A DNA stretch of 64,000 nt from Hymenobacter tibetensis (GTDB lineage Bacteria > Bacteroidota > Bacteroidia > Cytophagales > Hymenobacteraceae), in NCBI RefSeq assembly GCF_022827545.1, contig NZ_CP094669.1, forward strand, positions 3,996,001 through 4,060,000, read 5' to 3'. The translations under genes and the position numbers were made by a program. Positions 44,002 through 52,799 of the stretch are shown here, piece after piece; position 1 is the stretch's first letter; each line of letters opens with the position of its first letter. The notes beneath the pieces were generated by a model, which saw nothing but the letters and a program-made list of their open reading frames with translations, searched no databases and had not been told where the DNA came from.

Positions 44002-44913
44002 ATGGAGTTCGAGCTGAAAATTTTGGGTAGCGCGTCGGCGACGCCATTTCTCAACCGGCACCAAACGGCGCAGGTTCTGACCGTAGGCAATGCGCAATAT
44101 CTCATCGACTGCGGAGAAGGCACTCAAAGCCGCTTGATGGAACAGAAGCTCCGCCATCAGCGCATCCAAACCATTTTCATTTCTCACCTGCACGGCGACC
44201 ATTACTTCGGACTTTTTGGCTTGTTGGGCACCATGCACCTCAACGGCCGCACCGACCCGCTGAATCTTTTCGGCCCCGCTGGCCTAGACGAAATCCTAAC
44301 CACGCAGTTTCGGCATTCGTCTACGCAACTAAGCTTCGAGTTGCTCTTCACTGCCGTCGATACCACTCAATTCGCGCAGGTCTACGAAGACAAGCACGTG
44401 ACGGTGCACACGCTGCCCATGCGGCACCGGATTCCGTGCTGCGGCTATCTGTTTCGGGAGCTACCCAAGCGCCGCCCCCTGCTCAAAGAAAAGCTGCCCG
44501 CCGGGCTCACCCCCGCACAACTCACGGGCCTTACGCTCGGCGAAGACGTGTTCGATGACGCAGATAACATAGTGGTCCGCAACCTCGACGTAACCACCGA
44601 GCCCAAACCGGCCCGCAGCTATGCGTTTTGCTCGGACACCCTCTACACCGAAAGCCTAGCCGACTTGGTACAGGGTGTTGACTTGCTCTACCACGAAGCT
44701 ACTTTCTTGGAAGAAATGCGCGACCGAGCGGCCACAACTCACCACTCCACGGCCCGTCAGGCGGGTTTGCTGGCTCGTCGGGCACATGTGCAGCGCTTGC
44801 TTATCGGTCACTTCTCCAGCCGCTACCGCGACCTGAACCCGCTACTAGCCGAAGCCCAAGCCATGTTCGAGTGGACCGAGCTGGCAACCGAAGGCTTGAC
44901 GGTGAGCGTGTAG
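44002..44913 (+). CDS. rnz: ribonuclease Z
   Basis: 303 aa metallo-beta-lactamase-fold endonuclease of the short form. Motif 2 SHLHGDHYFGLFGLLGTM, further ligands in PMRHRIPCCGYLF, FCSDTLY and LLYHEATFLEE with HHSTARQAGLLA, and final HFSSRYRD. It cuts the 3' trailer of tRNA precursors. Family length of about 305 aa fits. Together with the preceding STAS gene this is a frequent pair in Bacteroidota. Confidence 0.96.
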   Translation: MEFELKILGSASATPFLNRHQTAQVLTVGNAQYLIDCGEGTQSRLMEQKLRHQRIQTIFISHLHGDHYFGLFGLLGTMHLNGRTDPLNLFGPAGLDEILTTQFRHSSTQLSFELLFTAVDTTQFAQVYEDKHVTVHTLPMRHRIPCCGYLFRELPKRRPLLKEKLPAGLTPAQLTGLTLGEDVFDDADNIVVRNLDVTTEPKPARSYAFCSDTLYTESLADLVQGVDLLYHEATFLEEMRDRAATTHHSTARQAGLLARRAHVQRLLIGHFSSRYRDLNPLLAEAQAMFEWTELATEGLTVSV

Positions 44914-45075
44914 CTCGCCGCTGATTGGCTTTTAGCAAGCGGTTGGATTGTAGCAGAGCACAACCGCTTCTCTCGCTCACTGTGAGCCTCAACGATTACC
45001 TTGGCCCAAGTGAATGATACTGTTGTGCTTTAGCCGATAGACAGACATTCCGAGTCCAATTTTTTCCAACCTGTA

Positions 45076-45813
45076 ATGTCTCATAAGAAGCAACAGCTCT
45101 ACCTAGTACTCAGTGGCATTTTCATTGTGAATGCGTTGCTGGCTGAAATAATTGGGGTGAAAATCTTCTCTGCCGATGCCCTCCTCGGATTGCCTGGCAA
45201 CCTGACGGCGGGCGTACTCATCTGGCCCGTTGTGTTTGTCACGACGGACATTATCAACGAGTACTTTGGCCGGGCCGGAGTGCTGCGGGTGAGCTACCTC
45301 ACGGTGGCACTCATCCTGTTTGCTTTTGTTGTGATTTATGCCACTACCAAGCTGCCACCCGCTGCCTTTTGGCTGGACGTGAACAAGACGGATCCGCAGG
45401 GTCGGCCGTTCAATATTGACTTCGCTTATCAAAGCATTTTCCGGCAAGGCTTGGGCATTATTACGGGCTCCATTACGGCCTTTGGTATCGGGCAGGTATT
45501 GGACGCCACGGTGTTTCAGGCGTTGCGGCGCGCCACCAAAGGCCGGTATGTGTGGCTGCGCGCCACTGGTTCCACCCTCGTCTCGCAGCTCGTTGATTCG
45601 TTTGTGGTGCTCTACGTAGCGTTTTACCTGTTCGGCAACTGGACGCTGGACCAGGTGCTAGGTGTAGCTAACACGAATTACTGGTATAAATTTGCTGCTG
45701 CCATTCTGCTTACGCCGGTACTCTATCTAGCTCACTTCCTCATCGACCGATATTTAGGCGAAGAGGCTTCCACCGAACTGCAACAGGAAGCAGTAGCTGA
45801 CGCGTCAGCATAA
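45076..45813 (+). CDS. yhhQ: queuosine precursor transporter (VUT/YhhQ family)
   Basis: 245 aa, six membrane helices. Family motif VFVTTDIINEYFGRAGVLRVSYL, then a second block LVSQLVDSFVVLYVAFYLFG with the conserved Asp. It imports queuine or preQ precursors for tRNA modification. A short Glu/Gln-rich tail follows the last helix. It stands near rnz and trpS, both tRNA-related, although co-transcription is unproven. Confidence 0.92.
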   Translation: MSHKKQQLYLVLSGIFIVNALLAEIIGVKIFSADALLGLPGNLTAGVLIWPVVFVTTDIINEYFGRAGVLRVSYLTVALILFAFVVIYATTKLPPAAFWLDVNKTDPQGRPFNIDFAYQSIFRQGLGIITGSITAFGIGQVLDATVFQALRRATKGRYVWLRATGSTLVSQLVDSFVVLYVAFYLFGNWTLDQVLGVANTNYWYKFAAAILLTPVLYLAHFLIDRYLGEEASTELQQEAVADASA

Positions 45814-45886
45814 GATAAATTACAATATACTTTAAAAAATACTATATAACTTTCGCTTTATCTTTTAACACTCACATCCTTTTTGT

Positions 45887-46483
45887 ATGCGTACTCTTTA
45901 CCTTTTGCTTGCTGCTCTTGCAGCGCCCTCTTTTTGCTTCGCTCAGCGCGATTTCACACCCGGTACTTACGAACTTCTTGACGGCACGAAGGGCGAAGGC
46001 AATCTTAAGTACACCTCTGGCTCAGGCGCCGAATTACTTGTGAAGACAACAGGTAAAAAGCATGTTGCTTTTGCTCCTGAGAAAGTGAAGTCGTTTAAGG
46101 CAGCTGATAAGTTTTTTGTGCCTATTCATGACTTTGTGTTGGACAGTGGAATGCCCATGAGCATGAAATACCGCATAAAGCACGATTTTGCTGAACTGCT
46201 AGATAGTGGCCGGGTAGAGCTTTTGAGCTATACGTTGCTAACTTCCACAAGAAAACCTGGTCAAATGAGCATGCCTGGTGATACTTTCTATGGAGGACTG
46301 GCGCTTATTCGGCGGCGAGGTGAGCAGCCAACTTCTATTCCACTGGGCCCAAAGAAGGCTCGTCCTGTAATTGTATCTTTCATCAAAGACCGGCCTGACC
46401 TTGTTGCACGCCTGAACAAAGAACCTTACACCCCAGAAACTATACGTTCCATTGTCCAGGCCTACAACCTAGGCCAAAAGTAA
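45887..46483 (+). CDS. hypothetical secreted protein
   Basis: 198 aa. Signal peptide MRTLYLLLAALAAPSFCFAQ, then a beta-rich domain (GTYELLDGTKGEGNLKYTSGSGAELLVKT, VKSFKAADKFFVPIHDF) and a C-terminal basic helix region (KPYTPETIRSIVQ-like end). No family recognised. It ends 7 bp before trpS, so it may be co-transcribed with it. Confidence 0.75.
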   Translation: MRTLYLLLAALAAPSFCFAQRDFTPGTYELLDGTKGEGNLKYTSGSGAELLVKTTGKKHVAFAPEKVKSFKAADKFFVPIHDFVLDSGMPMSMKYRIKHDFAELLDSGRVELLSYTLLTSTRKPGQMSMPGDTFYGGLALIRRRGEQPTSIPLGPKKARPVIVSFIKDRPDLVARLNKEPYTPETIRSIVQAYNLGQK

Positions 46484-46490
46484 CCTCCTC

Positions 46491-47468
46491 ATGTCCCGCA
46501 TCCTTACCGGCATCCAAAGCACAGGCCGCCCCCACTTAGGCAATCTGCTCGGCGCCATTCTCCCCGCCATTGAGCTATCGAAAAGCAGCACCAACCAGTC
46601 GTTGCTCTTTATTGCCGATTTGCACTCCTTAACCACTGTGCGCGACGCAGCCACATTGCGTCAGAACACGTACGCGGTGGCCGCCGCGTGGCTGGCTTGC
46701 GGGTTCGATACCGAGAAGAACCTGCTCTACCGGCAGTCGGATGTGCCGCAGGTAACGGAGCTGACATGGTACTTATCGTGCTTTGCGCCTTATCCGATGC
46801 TGGCTAATGCGCACTCGTTCAAAGACAAGTCGGATAGGCTTTCGGATGTGAATGCCGGCCTGTTCACCTATCCGGTGTTGATGGCGGCCGATATTTTGCT
46901 CTACGATGCCGACTTTGTGCCGGTAGGCAAAGACCAGATTCAGCACCTAGAAATCACGCGGGACATTGCTAGTGCCTTCAACAACCGCTACGGCGAAACC
47001 TTTGTGCTACCCCAGGCCAAAGTGGACGAGCAAATCCAGACGATTCCGGGCCTTGATGGGCAAAAGATGAGTAAGAGCTACGGCAACATCATCGACATTT
47101 TCCTCGACGACAAAGCGTTGCTCAAAAACATCAAGCTCATCGTGTCAGACAGCACCCCGCTAGAGGAGCCCAAAAACCCGGACACCGACACCACTTTCAA
47201 ACTGTACTCTCTGCTAGCCACCGCCGAAGAAACCGCCGACATGCGCGCCCGTTATCTGGCAGGCGGCTACGGCTACGGCCATGCCAAGCAGGCGCTGTAT
47301 GAATTGATTGTGCGCCGCTTCGCCACTGAACGGGAGCAATTCAGTTTTTACATGAACAACCTACCTGAACTAGATGCTCGCCTAGCCGAGGGGGCCCGCA
47401 AAGCGCAGGCCTACGGCACGGAAGTACTGAATAAAGTACGCGAGAAAGCAGGGTACCTGCGGCGCTAG
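46491..47468 (+). CDS. trpS: tryptophanyl-tRNA synthetase
   Basis: 325 aa, class I synthetase. HIGH-type motif GRPHLGNLLGA at the start, DADFVPVGKDQIQHLEITRDIA, and KMSKSYGN for the ATP loop. It charges tRNA-Trp. Length fits the bacterial form. A 29-bp hairpin follows the stop by 4 bp. Confidence 0.97.
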   Translation: MSRILTGIQSTGRPHLGNLLGAILPAIELSKSSTNQSLLFIADLHSLTTVRDAATLRQNTYAVAAAWLACGFDTEKNLLYRQSDVPQVTELTWYLSCFAPYPMLANAHSFKDKSDRLSDVNAGLFTYPVLMAADILLYDADFVPVGKDQIQHLEITRDIASAFNNRYGETFVLPQAKVDEQIQTIPGLDGQKMSKSYGNIIDIFLDDKALLKNIKLIVSDSTPLEEPKNPDTDTTFKLYSLLATAEETADMRARYLAGGYGYGHAKQALYELIVRRFATEREQFSFYMNNLPELDARLAEGARKAQAYGTEVLNKVREKAGYLRR

Positions 47469-47472
47469 TCCA

Positions 47473-47534
47473 CACCCAACCCAAACAGAAACGGCCTACT
47501 CGCTTGAGTAGGCCGTTTCTGTTTGGGTTGGGTG
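47473..47534. terminator. 29-bp perfect hairpin between convergent genes
   Basis: Arms 47473-47501 and 47506-47534 are perfect complements with a 4-nt loop, between trpS and the gene at 47541. It practically fills the intergenic space. Confidence 0.8.
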
Positions 47535-47540
47535 CGCCAC

Positions 47541-48377
47541 CTAAATTATGTGGTGCAATTGCTGCTCATGCGAGAAGCTGAAGCCCACTTTGCTGGGGCG
47601 GCTGACCTGCTGGTTTTCCAGTTTTTGCTTCACCGATATCTTTTGAATATCATCGAGGGGCGGCGCAATGAGGTCGTTATTGACGGCGGCAATCATGGCG
47701 CTTTCCACAAACAGCTTCATGCCATCGGCCGTCACTACGTTGTCCGACATGTCGTTGTCGGGCAGCTCCAACTGCTGCACTCCTTCCAAGAAGTAGTGGT
47801 TGTCGATGTTGATCAGCAGTCGGCCCACGAGGTATCCAGGGTCGTTCATGCGCTGGTATTTGATGCTGTCGGCCATAAAGTTGTAGGCCATGATGTGCCC
47901 GAAAAAACGCCGGCGGAAATCAGCCTCCACGTATTTGGTAGGCATGGGGCCGTACTCGTCTGGGAACGTCACGATGTTGGAGTGCATCACAAACACCAGC
48001 AAGTCGCCGGAGAACCGGATGTGAAACTCCATGTCATTGACGGGGCGATACTCGATGATGACTGTGGAATCCACGGGCGTGATTTTGCGGCTCAGCTCCA
48101 CTACCAGTTCCTGCGTCACCTTGCGCAGCAGGTCGAACGTGGACATGGTGTTGCGGTAGATGGACTGCTTGGCCGAAGACTTCTGTTTCAGGCCATCAAA
48201 AATCTGGTCGAGGCGGTCGGCGGGAGCGTCGGCGGGTTCACCGGCAGCATTGGGCGCCGCATTATCGGTATTGGTGGAGCCGCTGGTGCCAGTGGTGGCC
48301 GGGGCCAGTGGTGCGCCGGGCGTACCATCATCGGTTTGCGTATCGACAGGGACGGGAACTGATTTCTTTTTGGCCAT
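47541..48377 (-). CDS. conserved hypothetical protein, Cytophagales type
   Basis: 278 aa from ATG 48377 (MAKKKSVPVPVDTQ). A 60-residue Thr/Ala/Gly/Pro-rich low-complexity N-terminus precedes a folded domain: RNTMSTFDLLRKVTQELVVEL, YRPVNDMEFHIRFSGDLLVFVMHSNIV, KYVEADFRRRFFGHIMAYNFMADS, LVGRLLINIDNHYFLEG. Cytosolic. No domain name is assigned by me; composition suggests a conserved family of unknown function. Confidence 0.78.
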   Translation of the reverse strand: MAKKKSVPVPVDTQTDDGTPGAPLAPATTGTSGSTNTDNAAPNAAGEPADAPADRLDQIFDGLKQKSSAKQSIYRNTMSTFDLLRKVTQELVVELSRKITPVDSTVIIEYRPVNDMEFHIRFSGDLLVFVMHSNIVTFPDEYGPMPTKYVEADFRRRFFGHIMAYNFMADSIKYQRMNDPGYLVGRLLINIDNHYFLEGVQQLELPDNDMSDNVVTADGMKLFVESAMIAAVNNDLIAPPLDDIQKISVKQKLENQQVSRPSKVGFSFSHEQQLHHII

Positions 48378-48502
48378 GCAGTAAATGGTTAGCGTACCAA
48401 ACAAACTAGGCGAAGGCACGATACATTGAATCCCAATAGTATGTAGAGCAACTACTATTGCTTACGCAAAGTAGCAACTCGACAGTTTCAGTTGCACTCG
48501 CT

Positions 48503-49642
48503 TTACCTCGGTGCCGGCAACGCGGGTGGAGCGAGCAACCGTTCCGCAGTCGGCCATGCGGTGCTCTGAAAAGCTACCGTGCGCACTCCTTGATACGGAA
48601 AGTCAGCTGTAGCGGGCAGCAGCATAGGTTGCGCTGCATCGTGGCGGAGGGCCTCTCCTACTGTCCGGACGGCACCAGCTGGTACAGCTAAGTGCTCTAA
48701 TTTCTGCAATAAAGCCGTGCCACTCACGCTGGCTATTTGCGTGCGCAACAGTTGCTCTAGCTCGTTTCGGTGCGTCACCCGGGCTGCATTCGTGGCGAAA
48801 CGTGCATCACCCGCCCATTCCGGCTTATCCAGCACGGCGCATAGGTGTTGGAACTGCCGGTCGGCTCCTACGGCCAGCAACAGCCGGATACCGTCAGCGG
48901 CTTCATACACGGTGCCATACGGCACAATGCTGGGATGACCGGAGCCTAGGGGCTGCGGATCGTGGCCGGTAACCAGAAACGTAGCAGCCTGATTGGCCAG
49001 CGAGGCCAGTGCACTGTGTAGCAACGAGACTTCTACCAGCGCGCCCCGCCCGGTTTTCTCGCGCCGATACAGCGCCGTCAACAGGCCTTCCTTGAGTTGA
49101 TGCGCGGCCAGCAAGTCAATGAGGGCCACTGGCATTTTCTGCGGTTCTACCTCCGGGCCAGCGGCATTGAGGTGCATGAAGCCCGCTTCGGCTTGGAGCA
49201 CGGCATCATAGCCGGCGCGGGCGGCGGTGGGGCCGTAGCCGGTGAGGTGGCCATAGAGCAGCCGGGGATTGAGAGCGGCCAAGGTGGCGTACTCCACCCC
49301 CAGCTTTTCAGCATCGCCGGGCTTATAGCTGGTTAGTACAATGTCGGCGCGGGCAGCTAGGCGGTGCACTTCGGCCCGGCCCGCGGCGGTGGTCAGGTCT
49401 AATACCACAGACTGTTTGCCCCAATTGGCGCAGCTGAAATACGCCGAAACGGTGGTGTCGGGCGCTTCAGAGGGCGTGCGCCAGGAGCGGGTAACGTCGC
49501 CGGCTGGGGCTTCTACTTTCAGCACTTCCGCCCCCAGCTCAGAAAAAAACTGGCCTACTTGCGGCCCAGCCAGCACAGAGGCCAGCTCCAGCACGAAAAG
49601 ACCGTGAAAAGGTAGTTCAGTTGAAGACGTATGATCAGGCAT
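48503..49642 (-). CDS. CaiB/BaiF-family (class III) CoA transferase
   Basis: 379 aa from ATG 49642. Opens LFVLELASVLAGPQVGQFFSELGAEVLKVE, then SYKPGDAEKLGV, HLTGYGPTAARAGYDAVLQAEAGFMHL with the catalytic Asp, and LLAAHQLKEGLLTALYRREKTGRG. It moves CoA between carboxylic acids; substrate not predictable. The ABC ATPase gene ends 17 bp upstream on the same strand. Confidence 0.92.
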   Translation of the reverse strand: MPDHTSSTELPFHGLFVLELASVLAGPQVGQFFSELGAEVLKVEAPAGDVTRSWRTPSEAPDTTVSAYFSCANWGKQSVVLDLTTAAGRAEVHRLAARADIVLTSYKPGDAEKLGVEYATLAALNPRLLYGHLTGYGPTAARAGYDAVLQAEAGFMHLNAAGPEVEPQKMPVALIDLLAAHQLKEGLLTALYRREKTGRGALVEVSLLHSALASLANQAATFLVTGHDPQPLGSGHPSIVPYGTVYEAADGIRLLLAVGADRQFQHLCAVLDKPEWAGDARFATNAARVTHRNELEQLLRTQIASVSGTALLQKLEHLAVPAGAVRTVGEALRHDAAQPMLLPATADFPYQGVRTVAFQSTAWPTAERLLAPPALPAPR

Positions 49643-49659
49643 AAGTGGAAGGCAAGAAG

Positions 49660-50340
49660 TCAGTTTACAAGATAGCCTCGGTCCCGTAATCCTTGAACTG
49701 GGTCGGTTAGAGCCTCCAGACGTCCATTGTGCAAGATGTACACTACATCGCAAAGGGGGAGGAGTTCCGTGAAACGATGGTCGGTTATGAGCAGACCCTT
49801 GCGGGTTTTTACCTTCTGGATGGCTTCGGACAGCGTTTCGATATGCACCGGCATCACCCCCGAAAAGGGCTCGTCAAACAACGAAAAGCGCGTATCGGCG
49901 TGCAGCAATAACAGTACCTGCACCAACCGCGAAGTACCACCCGACAGCTCGCCGATGCGCTGGGGCAACTGAGCTTGCAGATCCGGAAACGAGGCCAAGG
50001 CGGCGTAGGCATCTACGCGCAGTAGCTGGGCCGCTTCAACCACCGTCATGGTGTCGGGGAACAAAGGTGCCTGGGGCAGGTAGTTAAGTAAGCCGGGCCG
50101 CTGGTAGGCAGGCACAGTGTAGGCGCCATTCACGCGCACCGACGCATCGGGCACGGGCCGAGCCCCGAAAATGGTTTGCAGCAGCATGGATTTGCCGCTG
50201 CCGTTGCGTCCCATCAACCCCACTACCTGGCCGGTTTGCACCCGGATATACACATTGGAAAGAATGCGCCGCTGGCCGAGTTGCAACTGGATTCCGTCGG
50301 CTTCCAGCACCCACGGCGTAGTGCCCGAACTCATATCCAT
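49660..50340 (-). CDS. ABC transporter ATP-binding protein
   Basis: 226 aa from ATG 50340. Walker A GRNGSGKS (44-51), Q-loop LPQAPLFPDTMTVVEA, signature LSGGTSRLVQ, Walker B FSLFDEPFSG and switch His in ITDHRF. Its frame overlaps the 3' end of the membrane gene at 50331 by 10 bp, so translation is coupled. Without a classical permease nearby, the 108-residue membrane protein is the candidate partner. Transported substance unknown. Confidence 0.9.
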   Translation of the reverse strand: MDMSSGTTPWVLEADGIQLQLGQRRILSNVYIRVQTGQVVGLMGRNGSGKSMLLQTIFGARPVPDASVRVNGAYTVPAYQRPGLLNYLPQAPLFPDTMTVVEAAQLLRVDAYAALASFPDLQAQLPQRIGELSGGTSRLVQVLLLLHADTRFSLFDEPFSGVMPVHIETLSEAIQKVKTRKGLLITDHRFTELLPLCDVVYILHNGRLEALTDPVQGLRDRGYLVN

Positions 50341-50657
50341 AGCATCAGTTGCCGTACCACCCTCACAATGGCACTGAACGCCAGCGTATCTAACAGCACA
50401 ACACCCGCCCATAGCTGCCAGGGCGCAATATGCAGGTTCAGATACAGCCAGTATTGGTGGGGACGCATCCGCTCCGACAGGTACCAAACCAGGGGAAACG
50501 TAACCAGCTTCATGAGTAGCACGCTGGCGCTCAGCTGCAAAGGCCAGTTGCCATAAGGGACAGAGGTGCCCAATATGAGCAGAGAGAATAAGCTCAGCGA
50601 CGGCAACAGCGTGCGATAAAACAAGAACAAGGCTCGTGGATACTTCCCTAAGGTCAT
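50331..50657 (-). CDS. small membrane protein coupled to an ABC ATPase
   Basis: 108 aa with three hydrophobic helices (LPSLSLFSLLILGTS, LQLSASVLLMKLVTFPLVWYL, LWAGVVLLDTLAFSAIV) separated by RMRPHQYW. No named family. Its 3' end overlaps the ATPase start by 10 bp. It is too short for a usual ABC permease (about 250 aa or more), so it could be a minimal subunit acting as an oligomer or an accessory. Confidence 0.75.
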   Translation of the reverse strand: MTLGKYPRALFLFYRTLLPSLSLFSLLILGTSVPYGNWPLQLSASVLLMKLVTFPLVWYLSERMRPHQYWLYLNLHIAPWQLWAGVVLLDTLAFSAIVRVVRQLMLWI

Positions 50658-50699
50658 AGTCTAACTTGAATACCCGCAGACAACGCCTCTACTCCCTGA

Positions 50700-51434
50700 T
50701 TATTCTACCCGCCCCAGCCGCAGAAACACGGGAAACGTCACCTCCCGCTCCTGGGCGCCCCACAGCTGCGTTAGCTCGTCGGCAATCAGCAGCACCGGGT
50801 CTTGGCCATGCTGCTTTTCATATTTCACCACGCTCGACCAGGTGCGCAAGTAGTTCAGAAACCACTCCGCCGACCAGTGCCGCCGCACCTCGAACTGCGC
50901 GTGCTGCACCGCCTCGAACGGAAATGGGATGCGCGCATAGGCATCGTCGATGTGCCAGCGGTTCTCGTCCCAGTAGGGCCGCATGGTGCCAGCGTAAAAC
51001 TGTCGGATGAGTGGGTCCAGGGTTTCGTGCATCTGCACCAGGCCATATCCCCATTCAGCTACTGTGGCTCCGGGGCGAGCTATGCGGTGCACCTCTTGAT
51101 TGAAAGCGTCGGCATCAAACCAATGCACGGCTTGCCCTACGGTTATCAAATCAAGAGTAGCCGCCGGGAAAGGCGTGTGCTCGGCTGGCGATACGTGGTA
51201 GGTGATATTGGCCCGTTGCGGCGCCTCAGCCAGTTGGGCTTTGCTGATGTCGGTGGCCTCCACCTGCTCGAAATGCTCGGCCAGCACCACCGCTACTTGC
51301 CCGTTGCCGGTGGCGCAGTCCCATGCCCGGTGGCGCTGCGGGGTGTGCGCTAGCAGAAACTCGTATAGCTCCGGCGGATAATCGATGCGGTAACGAGCGT
51401 AGAGTTCGGCTTGGGAGGAGAAACGGTCGAGCAT
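50700..51434 (-). CDS. class I SAM-dependent methyltransferase
   Basis: 244 aa. Rossmann-type motif I WDCATGNGQVAVVLA (about 38-52), EATDISKAQLAEA, VGQAVHWFDADAF. Resembles the Methyltransf_11 group (ubiquinone/menaquinone-type and small-molecule methylases) with the HWFD feature of trans-aconitate-like enzymes. Acceptor unknown. It lies upstream of the small ABC unit on the same strand with 42 bp between. Confidence 0.9.
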   Translation of the reverse strand: MLDRFSSQAELYARYRIDYPPELYEFLLAHTPQRHRAWDCATGNGQVAVVLAEHFEQVEATDISKAQLAEAPQRANITYHVSPAEHTPFPAATLDLITVGQAVHWFDADAFNQEVHRIARPGATVAEWGYGLVQMHETLDPLIRQFYAGTMRPYWDENRWHIDDAYARIPFPFEAVQHAQFEVRRHWSAEWFLNYLRTWSSVVKYEKQHGQDPVLLIADELTQLWGAQEREVTFPVFLRLGRVE

Positions 51435-51592
51435 AAGGCAGTTACTGCTTAATAATGGCTACTTACTGAGGTAACTGCCGGCAGCAGGTACTACAAACGA
51501 GAGACTACCGATATTGGGCCATCTCAAAGACTAGATTGATTGGCAGCCGTTAGTCCTCAGCAGTCAACCATCACCAACCAGCACTTAACACA

Positions 51593-52606
51593 ATGAATCC
51601 TATCCAAACTGGTTTGCTCGCCTACGGCATGTCGGGCCGCATTTTCCACGCCCCTTTCTTGGAGGCGCATCCTGGTTTTGCGCTACGGGCGGTGGCTGAG
51701 CGCAGCCGAAAGCAGATGCAGACCACCTATCCGCACGTAATCAGCTACGACAGCGTGGCGGACCTGCTCCGGGACCCGGCCATCGAGCTAGTGGTCGTTA
51801 ACACACCAAATGATTCTCACTTCAGCTTGGCCACCGAAGCGCTGCACGCCGGCAAGCATGTGCTCATCGAGAAGCCGGTGGGTACTTCCGCGGCTGATAT
51901 TGATGCCCTGTATGCGCTGGGCCGCCAAATGAACCGCCAGGTGTTCGGCTATCAGAACCGTCGCTGGGACAGTGACTTCATGGCCGTACGCCAGGTGGTG
52001 GAAAGCGGCCAGCTCGGTCAGCTCCTCGAAGTCCATATCCGCTTCGACCGTTACAAAACGGCCATTCACACCAAAGTATTCAAGGAGGAGCCCTCCACCC
52101 CGGGCAGCGGCTTGCACTTCGACCTTGGACCGCATATTCTCGACCAAACAATCAGCTTGTTTGGGCGCCCTAGCGAGTTCCGCCGCACCCTCGGCAGCTT
52201 CCGCCCCAACTCCCGCGTCACCGATTACATGCAGCTCCACCTGCTCTACCCCAACGGCCTGAATGTGTACCTTACTACCAGCTTGCTGGTAGCGGACCCA
52301 GGCCCCGCTTTTGTGCTGCACGGCACTTACGGCAGCTTGCGCAAAGGCCGCACCGATGTGCAGGAGGCCCAGCTAGACCACGGCCTGACGCCCCTCGATG
52401 ACTCGTATGGCCTAGAGCCCGCCGATGCCGCTGGCACTCTCACGCTGGTCAACGAAAACGGCGAAAAAGCTGTGCAATCCATAGAACCGTTGCGCGGCAA
52501 CTACATGGGCTTGTTTGAAGCGGTGCATCAGGCTATCCGCAACGGGCAGCCATATCCTATTCGCGAAGATGAACTTCGAACCCAACTGGAAATCCTGGAA
52601 TCATAA
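51593..52606 (+). CDS. Gfo/Idh/MocA-family oxidoreductase, cytosolic
   Basis: 337 aa without leader. Rossmann start GLLAYGMSGRIFHAPFLEAHPGF, signature VLIEKPVGTSAADID, QNRRWDSDFMAVRQV, and DLGPHILDQTISLFGRP. It resembles the YdgJ-like group of NAD(P)-dependent sugar or inositol dehydrogenases. Substrate not known. It is upstream of the DEAD-box gene on the same strand. Confidence 0.92.
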   Translation: MNPIQTGLLAYGMSGRIFHAPFLEAHPGFALRAVAERSRKQMQTTYPHVISYDSVADLLRDPAIELVVVNTPNDSHFSLATEALHAGKHVLIEKPVGTSAADIDALYALGRQMNRQVFGYQNRRWDSDFMAVRQVVESGQLGQLLEVHIRFDRYKTAIHTKVFKEEPSTPGSGLHFDLGPHILDQTISLFGRPSEFRRTLGSFRPNSRVTDYMQLHLLYPNGLNVYLTTSLLVADPGPAFVLHGTYGSLRKGRTDVQEAQLDHGLTPLDDSYGLEPADAAGTLTLVNENGEKAVQSIEPLRGNYMGLFEAVHQAIRNGQPYPIREDELRTQLEILES

Positions 52607-52633
52607 GCTGAGCGCTGCCGCCGCCGATTCTCC

Positions 52634-52641
52634 TATCTTTG
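52634..52641 (+). promoter_or_regulatory. candidate -7 element of the DEAD-box gene
   Basis: TATCTTTG fits the Bacteroidota TAnnTTTG box. No clear TTG at the -33 distance. It implies a leader of about 150 nt before the TTG start at 52800, which would fit the long leaders known for cold-induced helicases. Confidence 0.35.
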
Positions 52642-52799
52642 GGATGATTGGTGCTAGATGATTGTTGCTTGTTCGGTGTTGCTTAATCAACCTTACCGGT
52701 TCTTTTCAACCAGCAGCTATCACCAATTACCCATCACCCAGCCGTTCAGCTGACCGGGAAAGCAAGGTCAGCCATTTATTCATCTTAATTCGCTACACC

